Made by a program: the position numbers and the translations under genes
Shown: positions 1 through 9,443 of the stretch, one piece after another
Layout of the letters: each line of letters opens with the position of its first letter
Numbering within the stretch: the first letter of the stretch is position 1
NCBI RefSeq assembly: GCF_000006565.2
Contig: NC_031480.1
Coordinates: forward strand, 2,124,144 to 2,188,143
Length of the DNA stretch: 64,000 bases
Direction of reading: 5' to 3'
DNA from: Toxoplasma gondii ME49
Taxonomy: Eukaryota > Apicomplexa > Conoidasida > Eucoccidiorida > Sarcocystidae
The notes under the pieces: model-generated
Databases searched by the model: none
The model's input: only the letters and a program-made list of their open reading frames with translations
Told to the model about the DNA's origin: nothing

Positions 1-60
1 CATCTGCATGCATCTCCCGAGATACAGAGGCACCCATATAAATCCTAGAGGCGTCTATTT

Positions 61-138
61 ACATATATATATATATATATATATAGATATAGATATACAT
101 ATAGATATACATGTATATATATATATATATATATCTGT
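61..138. repeat. (TA)n microsatellite
   Basis: Interrupted TA/TATAGA dinucleotide tract. It lies past the last visible exon of the leftmost gene, in intron or 3' flank. Confidence 0.85.
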
Positions 139-179
139 ATAGATATGTAAATAATGTTGTGTGAATTTAGGATTTCCAG

Positions 180-2440
180 AGTGAGTACTGTGGCCGTGCG
201 TCAAGCCCGGTGTCCACAGCGGCTGTAGCGTGAGGCGTTCCTCCGCAGGCAGATCGCTCCGAGCGACGTAGGCTGCGGGGAAAGACGCACCGAATTCCTC
301 CTCGATCTCTTTTTGCCAAGAAGCCTCGGAGCCTTGAAAGAGGAGCCGCTGAGCCGCTGCATGCATGGACAGAAAAAGCAGAACGCCTTCATTTGTCTGG
401 TCTCAGATTTTCAGATCTTCAGCCTCTCTCCCCAGCACCGTCGCGGTCTTCCTCTCCTGCCTCTTTCCTGTTTAGTTTTTCTCTTCTCTGCGCCCCGCGC
501 CTGCGTCCCTCTCCTGTTCCTCTCCACTGCGAAGCTTCTCGCGCGTTGTCGCGGTCCTCGCTTCACGAGTCCGTCTCTCCCTTTGTGCTCTTTCCTCCGC
601 GTTTTCAGCTGAAGAGAACTGCGGTCCTAGCGACGAAGCAGCAGACGCAGAGCGCTCCGGGCCGCGCACAAAGACAGGTTTCTGTCTCTCTGCGCGGAGC
701 TCCAAGACACAATGTCGCGAACGCTCTCCACCTCGAATGGCGATCTGTGTGCCGATGGTATACCGCAGTCGAGACGCTCGCGACTCGGAAGATGCCGAAG
801 CCGGCTGTGCTCTTGCATGCATGCGCGCCGCTCGTTCACGGAGGCTCGAAAGGCGCAGAAGGGAGAACGCGTTTTCCAGCAGTCGCAGAAGCAAGGCCAG
901 ATGCTCAAGGCAGATATCACGACGGCGGGAGGACATTTTCGTTTATCCGTGAGGTTTAAACACTTGAATGAAGCGTTTTGATATTCAAGTATACCCAGCA
1001 TCGTAGACCTTTACTGCGGCAAGAGGCTTCGTTGCAAAAATCCCTTTGACTAAAACGCCTAGCTCGACCGACAGCACAGTCGGACTCTGACGAGTGCCAA
1101 AAAGATGAGGACCTTCCCATCCTCGGCATCGGCACGTACGCCTGAAGCATGCTTCAGCGATTCCTCAGGGCGCATGCAAAAACCATTCAGCCAACCTCAA
1201 AAACAAATCCACAGTGGAGCGTCTATGTGAAGCACTGTGCGTTAGGTTTATGGCGGCTTCCAGCGCGGATTTTTGAAGTCGTGATTCTCACTGTGGTCGC
1301 CTCCTTCCTCCTGGGTGTTCTCCGGCACTCTCAGACTCGCTACACAGCTGGACATCGAGATGTATCTCTGCATGCGGAAATTGACGTATTCACGAAGCCA
1401 AAGGCCCTTTCGCACACACCTGAACTTTGATGATCTTTACAGAAACTTCGCCTTTTCGGGGAATACATCTGGCTCCAAGTAGGGATTGCCGGCGAGTCAA
1501 AAGCGCACAGGCATGTCTCGCTGCCGAGCGCTTAATGACATATCTGGACAGCCAGCATGGCGCCCTAGAGGCTGCCAGGTATCCGCCACACACTTGAACA
1601 GGCGCGTCAGTCCGCATGCAGCGACGCGTAAAAACGACAAGCGGACAGAAATCGCTTTTTAGATGCAATTCCACACACGGCTTTGTGTCACCTATTCAAG
1701 CGTCTCCGAGCAAGGGAGATACACGTTTCTTAGATCGGCGAACTCCCGCCGGCTGAGCAGTTCAGAGACAAGAATCGAGACATGTAGACCAATTCACTTT
1801 TACCTGTTGCCTTCGCCTCCCAGTCGCGCTCAGACGTAACTGTTTCTCCGGCCGCCTCCTCGAAGGCTTGCACCTCATGCCGGTCTCTTTGTGCTGCAAA
1901 ACACACATTCTCGCAGCCGCCAAACTCAAGAAAGAGACCTTTTTCTCTTTCTTGTTCTCTTTCGTTTTCTCTTTTGTGTTCTCTTTCTTGTTCTTTTTTG
2001 TGTTCTCTTTCTTGTTCTCTTTCTTGTTCTCTTTCTTGCTGTCTCGCTTGTTCTCGCTTTCGCATGCGGCGTCTACGCGGAGGACTCTTCTGCCCTTGGA
2101 AGCTCCTTTTCCCTGCGGAGGAGGGCGTCGCCTCGAAGCTTTGGGGGTGCTTCGCATAGCCGTCAAATGAAGCACCGTGCCTGCATGCGGCTTTCTTGTT
2201 CTCACCGACGAGAGAGCGCAGAATTTTCTTCACATCGCCGGCGAGGTCGGAGCGATCCGCCTGGAGTTTCTGCAGAATCTGTCGCTTTCGCGCTTCCTCC
2301 AAAACCTCTTCAGTCAGATCTTCGATTCCGAGTGCACTGAGCACCTCATCAAAGGCGTCGTCTGTCTCGTCTCTGTAGCCTGAGAAAGCAAGCGGACTCG
2401 ACTCCGATACTTCTGGTAGGCACTCCGCGTCTGCCAGCAA
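180..2440 (-). CDS. Partial unrecognised gene, two exons visible
   Basis: I do not recognise this protein. One exon runs from about 2440 down to 1804 and ends in a good donor (ACAG then GTAAAA). It encodes an acidic helical stretch (DDAFDEVLSALGIEDLTEEV), then a basic stretch, then a Gln-Glu-Arg repeat. The next exon fits at 356, after the acceptor TGCATGCAG, and the phases agree (one base carried over plus two). It reads AQRLLFQGSEASWQKEIEEE and onward to about position 180. The intron between them would be about 1.45 kb. The frame also continues upstream of 2440 to a stop near 2510, so the acceptor could be slightly earlier. The first exon and the 3' end are not found; the gene probably continues past the left edge. 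No ATG start is visible in frame. Confidence 0.45.
1950..2055 (-). repeat. In-frame 12/18-nt coding repeat (Gln-Glu-Arg-rich)
   Basis: On the plus strand the words TTCTTG and TTCTCT alternate in an imperfect tandem array. Read on the minus strand in the frame of the surrounding exon it gives repeated QERE units with HKKE and HKRE variants, about 30 residues of highly charged, probably single-helix sequence. The unit is codon-aligned, so length changes would preserve the frame. Confidence 0.75.
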
Positions 2441-3149
2441 CTCGTGAGGGCAGAAGGCAATGGCCGCCGAGCGAATGGAAACAAGCGCAAAACGAGAAGA
2501 AAGCTACGGTGGCGGCAGAGCGATCTGGGGAGACTTTGAGACAACGATATGACAAACAGGGGGGTTCAGGAAGGAAGAGCGAAGTGGAGAGAGTGGACGC
2601 GAGATTCGAGGAGACAACAAGGACACTGCACAGGACTTCGAAAAGATCGTTTTGCCTTGCATGTGGAGAAATGGTTTCAGGACAGTCCTGGCCAACAGGG
2701 TGTATTGACGGAAATGTCCTAGAGAAAGTCCGCGGACGCGACCTGGGTGGCGAGAGGGATACAGAGCACTGGGTCCACCCTCAGGTCCGGACAGAGTACA
2801 TGAAGGCCGAGAGCGCCAAGAGAGCCGTCAGGAGTCAAGACAGAGACGCACATGCTGAGGAAGGAAACGAGACGCCCTGAGTTTTGTCACTCGAGAAATG
2901 CGTTTCTGTTTTTTTGGCATCGAGGAAAAAGCTGCATGCGCTGCAAAACGTTATTCAAAGAAAGAGATTTGTGGGGTGAGGTCCCGACGCCTCTTCCACC
3001 AGCGCGCGTGCCTAGCCGCGTCAAAGCAGCATCGAACTGCCGCAGCCACTGGACTCTCTTTCCAACGTATACAAAAGGTGCATCAGTGCATCGATACCTG
3101 ACAGCTTGTACATTCGGAATGTAAGCGAACATCTACATCTAAAAATACA

Positions 3150-3305
3150 GGTACATATATATATATATATATATATACATTTATACGCATATATACTATA
3201 TATGCGATTATACCTATGCATATACATATATGGATATATATGGATATATATGGATATATATGGATATATATGGATATATATGGATATATATATATATATG
3301 GATAT
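3150..3305. repeat. (TA)n tract plus six exact copies of a 10-bp unit
   Basis: A TA tract at about 3154-3178 is followed by six perfect copies of TGGATATATA at 3231-3290. This lies just past the stop codon (3386, minus strand) of the coiled-coil gene, so in its 3' flank. Confidence 0.9.
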
Positions 3306-3385
3306 ACGGCTGCTCTAGGTCCTCACATAGGTGTGTACAGGCACACAAATATATGTTTTCTTTGCCTTCGCTTGTGCCTCAACGT

Positions 3386-6113
3386 CTAGAGAGCGGAGGG
3401 ATATGAAGCGCGGATTTCAATATCTTTACGTCGGTCTGCGCTTGTGGCATTTCTCTGCAAACGCAGGAATGGTGAGACGTATGTCGGTTTGTTGCCTCGT
3501 TCACTGAGGGCTCTGTTACCTGCTTTGACTTTCTCTCTCCACTCTTCTTCTTCTGCCTCGGCTTCGAGGAACACTTGGTTCGCCCAGGCTTCTTCTCTTT
3601 CGCGTCGATTTTTTCCGCCTCTTTTTTTTTTCGCGGGGCGCCTCTGCATTTTCTGGAAGGCCTCGATGGCGTGCATGCGCAGGTCTCTCAAAACGGCTTC
3701 TCGCTCTTCTTCTGTGAAGTCGTCTTCCTTCTTGGCAGGCCTCTGGCGGCTTGTGGAGAGTGCGAGATCACGCAAAACGCGCAGTGCAGGATTCTTCCCG
3801 ACGTTGACGAACGCCTCTGGCGCCGGCAGGCCTATCGTCTCCTCTCTTTGATCCGCTCTCTGCTTCGCATCATTTGCCTCTGCTCTCTGTTCTCCTTCTC
3901 TTCTCTGGACGCCTTCGACGTCCTCTCTCCCCTTGCGCTCACCCATCTCCGCTTCCTCTCCCTTCTCTTCTTTTTCTCCCCTCTCCTGCGGCTCGTTTAA
4001 GGCCTGCCTGCAACTGGCGTCTGCCTCAGTGCCGTCCTCGACCTCGGTTCTCGAGCGTCCTGTCCAGAGGTTTTCTCGCGGTTCTCCTGCTCGGATCGCC
4101 TCCTCCCTCAGCTTCATTTCTGTTCGACGTCTCATTTTCTCAAAGGCTCGATCAAAAAAGTCTCCCTCTTTTTCTCCGTCGTCTGCCTCTCGCTCTCTTC
4201 TCTCTCTGTCTTCTGCCTCTCTCGCTGTTCCCTCTCTGTCTGTCCTTTCATTGTCTCCTTTCCTGGGGTCGTTTTCTGGTTCTCTCTGGACGTCCTCAGA
4301 ATCCTCCTTTCTCTCCTCTGCTCTTGAAGGGAGGCGTCGACTTTGCGCTCGTCTCGCCGCGGCTCCGTCCTTCTCCCCGACCTTCTGGCCGTCCGTCTGA
4401 CTCTCTGTGGCCTGCCCGGTCGGCGCTTCTTCTCTGTTGCTGCCCGTCTTGTCCGTCCATATGTCTCCCCGCAGCCCACTCTCTCGCAGATCTTCTCTCA
4501 CGCATGCATCCGCGGCGCCTTCGAGTTTACCTCCAGGCGTCTCGCTCCCAGCTGCCGCGGACTCCTCAGGTGTCAAGACCCCCGGATAAAACTGCTCCAA
4601 GTCCTCAGGCTCCACTTCTCGCACTCTCGGATACCGCCCCGAGAAGTCCGGAAGCTGCAGTGTACGTACACCCGACAGCTTGGCGTGCTTCCGCGCGTCG
4701 TCCACCAAATCCTTCAGTCCAATTTCTTCGTCGACGGTCGCCGCCAGGCGCCAAGCGTCTTGCGTGGACATCTCGTCCGGCGCCTTCCGTTCGAGTCTGA
4801 AACAGGGACGTAGGTAGAAAGCCATGCCGGAGAAGGCAGAAATGGCCTCTCAGAGAAAGCGTCGAAACGAAGCAAACGCCACAGTTCCACCTACCTGCCT
4901 CCATATGAAGCTACGCCACCATACAGACATACACATGTATCTATATATAGATTCATGTATATACATACATATAGATATATGCGCATTTGCATGCATGCAT
5001 GGATATCTGTACTTGGGGATCTACACGGCGGCATGTGGATCAGCGTGTATCAGTGAATCGATACATTGACGAATATTTATCTGCAAGTGGGGTGCAAGAA
5101 CGCAGACTCGACCCGCAAGGCCTGATGAAGGAATGAAGACAGTCGTTTACCTTTGGAGTCTCTTCTTTTCTTTGTAGGCGGCTTCTTGCATGCGTCGATG
5201 TGCGTAGGCGGCCCTCCATCGTTGGAGGTATTCCATCGCCTCGCGGAGTTCTTCTTCGTCGCGTTTCTCTTCGAAGATGTCGATTCCAAAGCTCTTGAAT
5301 CGCCGCATCTGTTCAGCTTTCTTCCTCGCGATCGGGTCTGCCGTTTCCTCTCCCTGCGCCTTCTTCTCATCGTTCTCTCCCTCCCCCTTCCTCGCCCCGC
5401 CGCCTTCGTCTGCTGAGCCGACACCCTCTCTCTCGCGCGCCAGCGCCGCCATCTTCTTCTTGTGCTGTCTGTACACCTTGAGGGCGAGGTCTTCTTCTCG
5501 CCGCCTCCGCAAGGCTTTCATGGCCTCGTTCTCCTCCTCGCTCTCCTCCTCCTTTCTCAGGCCTTCTCGCTGCTGAGGCGTCAGGATTTCGCGCTGTTCG
5601 TCGCGGAGCTGCTTTCGCCACCGGGAGAGGAGCTCCGAGGCTGGCCGCCGACTCAGCTGGATGCTGGCGGGAGGACAACGGACATGCATGCAGAAAGTGG
5701 ATGTCTTTTCTCTCTTTCTGGCTCCGCGTGAGCCTGACGTGGATCCCCGACTTCTCTAGTGACACAAGCGCATCGTGGGTGCAAGTGGAAAACTCAAAGA
5801 GGGAGCGTTCCTCGAAGCGGAAGCGCCCCCGAGTGCAAAAAAGAATCCGCGGAACATTGGAAACACAGTGAAAAACACTCAAGCTGTAAAAAACTGAAAA
5901 AATCAATCAAACCGGCAGAATAACAAAAGTAAACACTCAAAAAAGAATCGAATAAAAACGAGAATTCTAATCGGAGCGCGGCCTCTTGCCGGGAGACGCT
6001 CAGGCGCGAGCACCCGCGGCGCTCGACGCCTCCTCAGTTGGTGCTCACGTCTCGAAATCAACAGACCGCAGGAGATGCGAACTGCCTGAGCACCGACCTC
6101 CGCATTTCTCCAT
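3386..6113 (-). CDS. Charged coiled-coil protein, three exons, complete
   Basis: Unrecognised protein of about 662 residues. Exon 1 is 6113-6049, starting at an ATG ([10 protein letters not shown]) and ending in a GTGAGC donor. Exon 2 is 5663-5151, and exon 3 is 4796-3386 after CTGTTTCAG; phases match at both junctions. Exon 2 is dominated by Arg/Glu/Lys heptad-like sequence ([40 protein letters not shown]), as expected for a coiled coil. Exon 3 opens with a more globular-looking part (residues about 193-270, including [20 protein letters not shown]), then about 250 residues of Glu/Arg/Lys low complexity, and ends with a compact helical segment ([20 protein letters not shown]). There is no signal peptide or membrane segment. 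The tRNA gene lies 170 bp upstream on the other strand. The function is unknown; an RNA- or spliceosome-associated scaffold is one guess. Confidence 0.75.
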
Positions 6114-6283
6114 GGCTGCATGCGCGCAGGTAGCTCGATGCATGCGCCTGAAAACCTGTGAGTCTATACGCATGTCTCAGTGTCTCTGCGTTCGACGAGT
6201 CAAGCCCAGGACGCAGAAATGGAGCGAACTGTCTCCGTTATTCGACACCAGTTCTGCGAGGAGGCGCGCCCGCTCGACTGTCG

Positions 6284-6355
6284 GTCCGAGTCGTCTAGAG
6301 GTTAGGCCAACGCGTTGTGGCTGTGTAGACCCAGGTTCAATTCCCGGTTCGGCCA
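6284..6355 (+). tRNA. tRNA-His (anticodon GTG)
   Basis: The 72-nt cloverleaf has U8 at 6291, a D-loop TAGAGGTTA with the GG pair, a five-pair anticodon stem at 6310-6314/6322-6326, and loop TTGTGGC with anticodon GTG at 6317-6319. The T-loop is TTCAATT and the discriminator is A (6355). The internal B box GGTTCAATTCC (6334-6344) matches the Pol III consensus. A G precedes position 1, as tRNA-His needs a G at -1. I see three mismatches: U2-C71 in the acceptor, U11-C24 in the D stem and A-C in the T stem. These are more than usual for a working tRNA, so a decayed copy is possible. It lies between two convergently or tandemly arranged protein genes, clear of both coding regions. Confidence 0.72.
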
Positions 6356-6363
6356 TCCGACTC

Positions 6364-6367
6364 TTTT
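6364..6367 (+). terminator. Pol III T-run terminator
   Basis: TTTT nine bases after the last base of the tRNA, in the usual position for RNA polymerase III termination. It supports the tRNA being a transcription unit. Confidence 0.6.
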
Positions 6368-6389
6368 CCCCGCATGCACTTCCTTCCGT

Positions 6390-9300
6390 TTACCGTTTGC
6401 GTCGGGTATCGATGGAGGCGACTCGGAGGTCCGCAAGCCACTCGCCGACGTTGTAAATCCACTTGTTTCCCCTTCGTTCGCGATCTCGCCGCTCCTCGAC
6501 CTTTCGCCTGGCCGCCGCGCCGTCTGCGCCGAGAACCTCGTCGTCCTTCTCCGCAAACATCTCTCGAAGAGCTGCGAGACGGCTGAACTCGCCACTGTCG
6601 CGGCCTTCCACTTCTCGCCGGCGACGCCTCTCGGCTTCCTCCACCTCGTCGGAGACGCCTGCCTCTGCGGCGCGGAGCACCTCGAGGGCGACAGGGTCGA
6701 AGCGCCTCCGGGCCGCCTCTACGCGCTGTCGATCTCGGTTGCTCAGTTGTTGCATGCGTCGTCTGTGCAGCTCGTAAAAGTGAATGAACGCGTCTTCCTC
6801 GCCGTTGATGTCCAGAAAGAGCCCCAGGTAAGTTACGCGAGTCACGCGACCCTCCACCGCTTGCCCGACGAAGAAGTCGCCAAAACTCTGTCGACCGCGC
6901 TCCCGACGCTCCTCCTCGACTCGCGCGATCTCCGCCAAGCTCAGATCTCCTCGATAGTCCGTAGGAGAGGCATCCGACGAAGCAGGAGAAGAAGAGGGGG
7001 AAGGAGAAAGGGCAAACGAAACAGAACCGTAAGGGGGACGAGTAGACACCGCGAGAGTGTTCGTTGCAGGATCGACATGTTTGACGTAGAGCCGGAGCAT
7101 TTGGCCCTGCTGGAGGACCGTGCTGGGGCTCTGAATCCAGTGCGCAGCGAGGCGGTTTTGATCTTCTTCGGGGAGTCCGGCGGCGCTCCTACGGCATCGC
7201 GCGGTCTTCGAGGGGAGATACGAACGCGTCGCGCCAGTCTGATCCACGCAGGCTGGCCGCTGCCCGCGATCTTCTTCTTCTCGCGCTTCCCTCGCGAAGG
7301 CGGCGCCCGCCTCCTTCGCCGCGACTACCTCGCTCATGTCTCGCACATGCAGCAGCGCCGAGGTGTCAAGACACCCGACGTCGAGGCGGCAGCCGAAGGG
7401 CAGAATCTTCTTCACGCGTCCGTACAGCTCGGTGCCGACGCGGAGGAGTTTGAGGGGGAAGCGGCGTTTGATCGGGAGCGCGAGGGCGCCGCGTCTCTGT
7501 TTCTCCATTCGCTTACGCTGAATCAACTCGTCGAGGACGTACCCCAGTTCCTTGTCTCTCTTCAGCGCCTCGAGCGTCAGAGGCGCCTCTCCGGAGAAGA
7601 GCCGTCTGCGTCGCTCCTCGCGCCTGCGCTCCTGCTCGCGCTGCTCCTCGCGCTCGGCCGCCGTCAGCGCAGCCACCAGGCGCTCGCCCTCGCGAGTTTG
7701 TCTCCACCGCTCCGCCGCCATCCGCTCTGCTGCGTGCCGCAGCGAGTCGAGGAACTCCGAAGAGGCGCCGTCGCAAGAAGCGTCGCTTTCGTCCGCGCCT
7801 GCAGACACACCTGCAGCGCCAAAGGGCAGAGGGCGAGCGAGCAGCGGCCGCCGTTTGCCAGGCGCCCGGTGGGCATCCACAAAAGAAAGAGAACGGAGAG
7901 GAGAAGAGAGAGGAGAGAGAGGAGAGAGAGGAGCCGGAGACAGGGGGAGAAGAGAAGAGAGAGAAGACAAACTCCGAGAAGGCGGTGCAACAGGAGACAG
8001 AGGCGGAGGGGGGAGAGGAGAGAGAGAAGAAGAGGGCAGAGACCGAGGCGAGAGGCAAGACGAGTACGAAGCGGGAGGAGAGGAGACGGACGCACGAAGC
8101 GAACGGAGCGGGGAAGGAAACTGTGGAGACAGACTGGAGAAACAGATGAACGCATGCGTCAACGGAGTGATGAAAATGAATTTCAGAGCCGTCGAAAGCA
8201 GGGGGAAGCGTGAGAGTCCCGCGCCAGCAAACGCGCAGCGCCGCTGGAACCGTGAGCGTCCTCTCCCCGACCGTCTCGACTTGTTTTCGAGAAACGTTTG
8301 GACTCTTGAGAGGCTCCGCGTTTTCGCTTCCTCCGAGATCCCAGGCAGAAATCCATCGTTGCTCCGCAGCGAACTCGGCTCTGTGTTTGCAGAGAAGAGA
8401 GAAGCAGAAGAAAAAGACGCCGAAGGCGCGAGCGGCGCGAGCGGCGCGAGGCGAGACGGGAGACGCCGGTAAAGAACGAACGACGTCGAGACGCGCAAAG
8501 GCTGTCGGCCAAGAAGAGGCAAGGCGGCAGAAGCCGACGGAGGCGATGCCGCCGCCCGTTGCGAGGAGCGCTTCGAGGAGGAAGACAAATGCATGACAGA
8601 GGGAAGGCGCGATGACGCCGAGGTGGATGGGAGCTGCAGAGCGGTTTTCGAATCTGCTTTCCAGTGTTCTGTTGCTGCGGGGACAAAGTGAGCAAGTAGC
8701 AGAGACGCCGAGGAAGGCTCTGCCTCTGCCGCCCTCGACGGCGCCTCTGCAGCACTTGGCGCGAGAGACAGACCACCGCTGCGAGGTGTATAGACATCCG
8801 GTGAAAGCGCGTCGCGAGCCGGAGAGAAGAAACCGCGGTCGTCTCTCAGATACCAGATTCTGTTTGCTGCGTTTCGTCCGTGAGAAAACGCAAACGTCGC
8901 GATGTCACGGCCGCCACAGGATCCCAGCTGCGCGCAGACGGCGCCGACTGGACGTACGCCGTAGGCGAGGAAGACGAGCGCCCCTGTCGGGTGGAAAAAA
9001 CCGAGAAAAACAAGAGGAAAGAAGCAAACGAGAGAGCAGAGAAGAAGAAAAATGCTGCGGCAGCGTCGCGACGACAAAGGCAGCGAAGGTGCTGTCCGAA
9101 GAGGCACAGACAGACTGCACAAATGCGTTCGTTTCTTCTTTCTCACGTCTGTAATCGCCTCTTGTCGGCTCTTCTCCGCTCTCCGTGTCTTCTGCCGCCT
9201 CTGCTCGAGACGCTCCTCATCTCCCTCCAAAGCTCGCTCTCCGCGTTGCGTCTGCTGGCTCTCGCAGTTCTTACTTTGCTCTTTGTGCGGCTCTTTCTCC

Positions 9301-9443
9301 TCTCGCATGAGACCGCCAGACGCTTTGTCGAGTGCGAGAGAAGAAGAGAACGAGCTTCGACCGACAAGCAGCCGCGAGGAACTCGGCCGCCGTCGGCTCT
9401 TCATTTTGAGGATTGACGAAGGATGGCAGCATCGATGAAACAT
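6390..9443 (-). CDS. S1 RNA-binding-domain protein, probably organellar
   Basis: Two S1-type OB folds are visible. The first (about 7440 to 7080) begins VGTELYGRVKKILPFGCRLD and continues past a long insertion to QMLRLYVKHVDPATNTLAVS. The second (about 6870 to 6750) is VEGRVTRVTYLGLFLDINGE followed by EDAFIHFYEL. S1 domains bind single-stranded RNA in ribosomal protein S1, nucleases and translation factors. The best start is the ATG at 9443. A donor at 9274 (AAA then GTAAGA) and an acceptor at 8984 after a strong pyrimidine tract join in the same frame, giving exon 1 9443-9275 and exon 2 from 8983, about 920 residues. The N-terminus is then Arg/Ser-rich (KSRRRPSSSRLLVGRSSF), as in organelle presequences. 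If that intron is not removed, its pyrimidine tract reads as a false membrane segment. The Ser/Pro/Leu tract at about 7890-8060 may be another intron. Mitochondrial or apicoplast translation is an inference. Confidence 0.72.
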   Translation of the reverse strand: MFHRCCHPSSILKMKSRRRPSSSRLLVGRSSFSSSLALDKASGGLMREEKEPHKEQSKNCESQQTQRGERALEGDEERLEQRRQKTRRAEKSRQEAITDVRKKKRTHLCSLSVPLRTAPSLPLSSRRCRSIFLLLCSLVCFFPLVFLGFFHPTGALVFLAYGVRPVGAVCAQLGSCGGRDIATFAFSHGRNAANRIWYLRDDRGFFSPARDALSPDVYTPRSGGLSLAPSAAEAPSRAAEAEPSSASLLLAHFVPAATEHWKADSKTALQLPSTSASSRLPSVMHLSSSSKRSSQRAAASPPSASAALPLLGRQPLRVSTSFVLYRRLPSRLAPLAPLAPSASFSSASLFSANTEPSSLRSNDGFLPGISEEAKTRSLSRVQTFLENKSRRSGRGRSRFQRRCAFAGAGLSRFPLLSTALKFIFITPLTHAFICFSSLSPQFPSPLRSLRASVSSPPASYSSCLSPRSLPSSSLSPLPPPPLSPVAPPSRSLSSLSSLLPLSPAPLSPLSPLSSPLRSLSFVDAHRAPGKRRPLLARPLPFGAAGVSAGADESDASCDGASSEFLDSLRHAAERMAAERWRQTREGERLVAALTAAEREEQREQERRREERRRRLFSGEAPLTLEALKRDKELGYVLDELIQRKRMEKQRRGALALPIKRRFPLKLLRVGTELYGRVKKILPFGCRLDVGCLDTSALLHVRDMSEVVAAKEAGAAFAREAREEEDRGQRPACVDQTGATRSYLPSKTARCRRSAAGLPEEDQNRLAAHWIQSPSTVLQQGQMLRLYVKHVDPATNTLAVSTRPPYGSVSFALSPSPSSSPASSDASPTDYRGDLSLAEIARVEEERRERGRQSFGDFFVGQAVEGRVTRVTYLGLFLDINGEEDAFIHFYELHRRRMQQLSNRDRQRVEAARRRFDPVALEVLRAAEAGVSDEVEEAERRRRREVEGRDSGEFSRLAALREMFAEKDDEVLGADGAAARRKVEERRDRERRGNKWIYNVGEWLADLRVASIDTRRKR

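Noticed and set aside
3874..4800. 308-residue plus-strand frame rich in Ser, Leu and Pro
   Set aside because: Complement of the Glu/Arg-rich exon 3 of the coiled-coil gene, which has matching splice phases and a start codon.
6315..8213. 632-residue plus-strand open frame
   Set aside because: It is antisense to the S1-domain coding region and open only because that region is rich in Arg, Glu, Ser and Leu codons. Its start overlaps the tRNA, and it has no domain.
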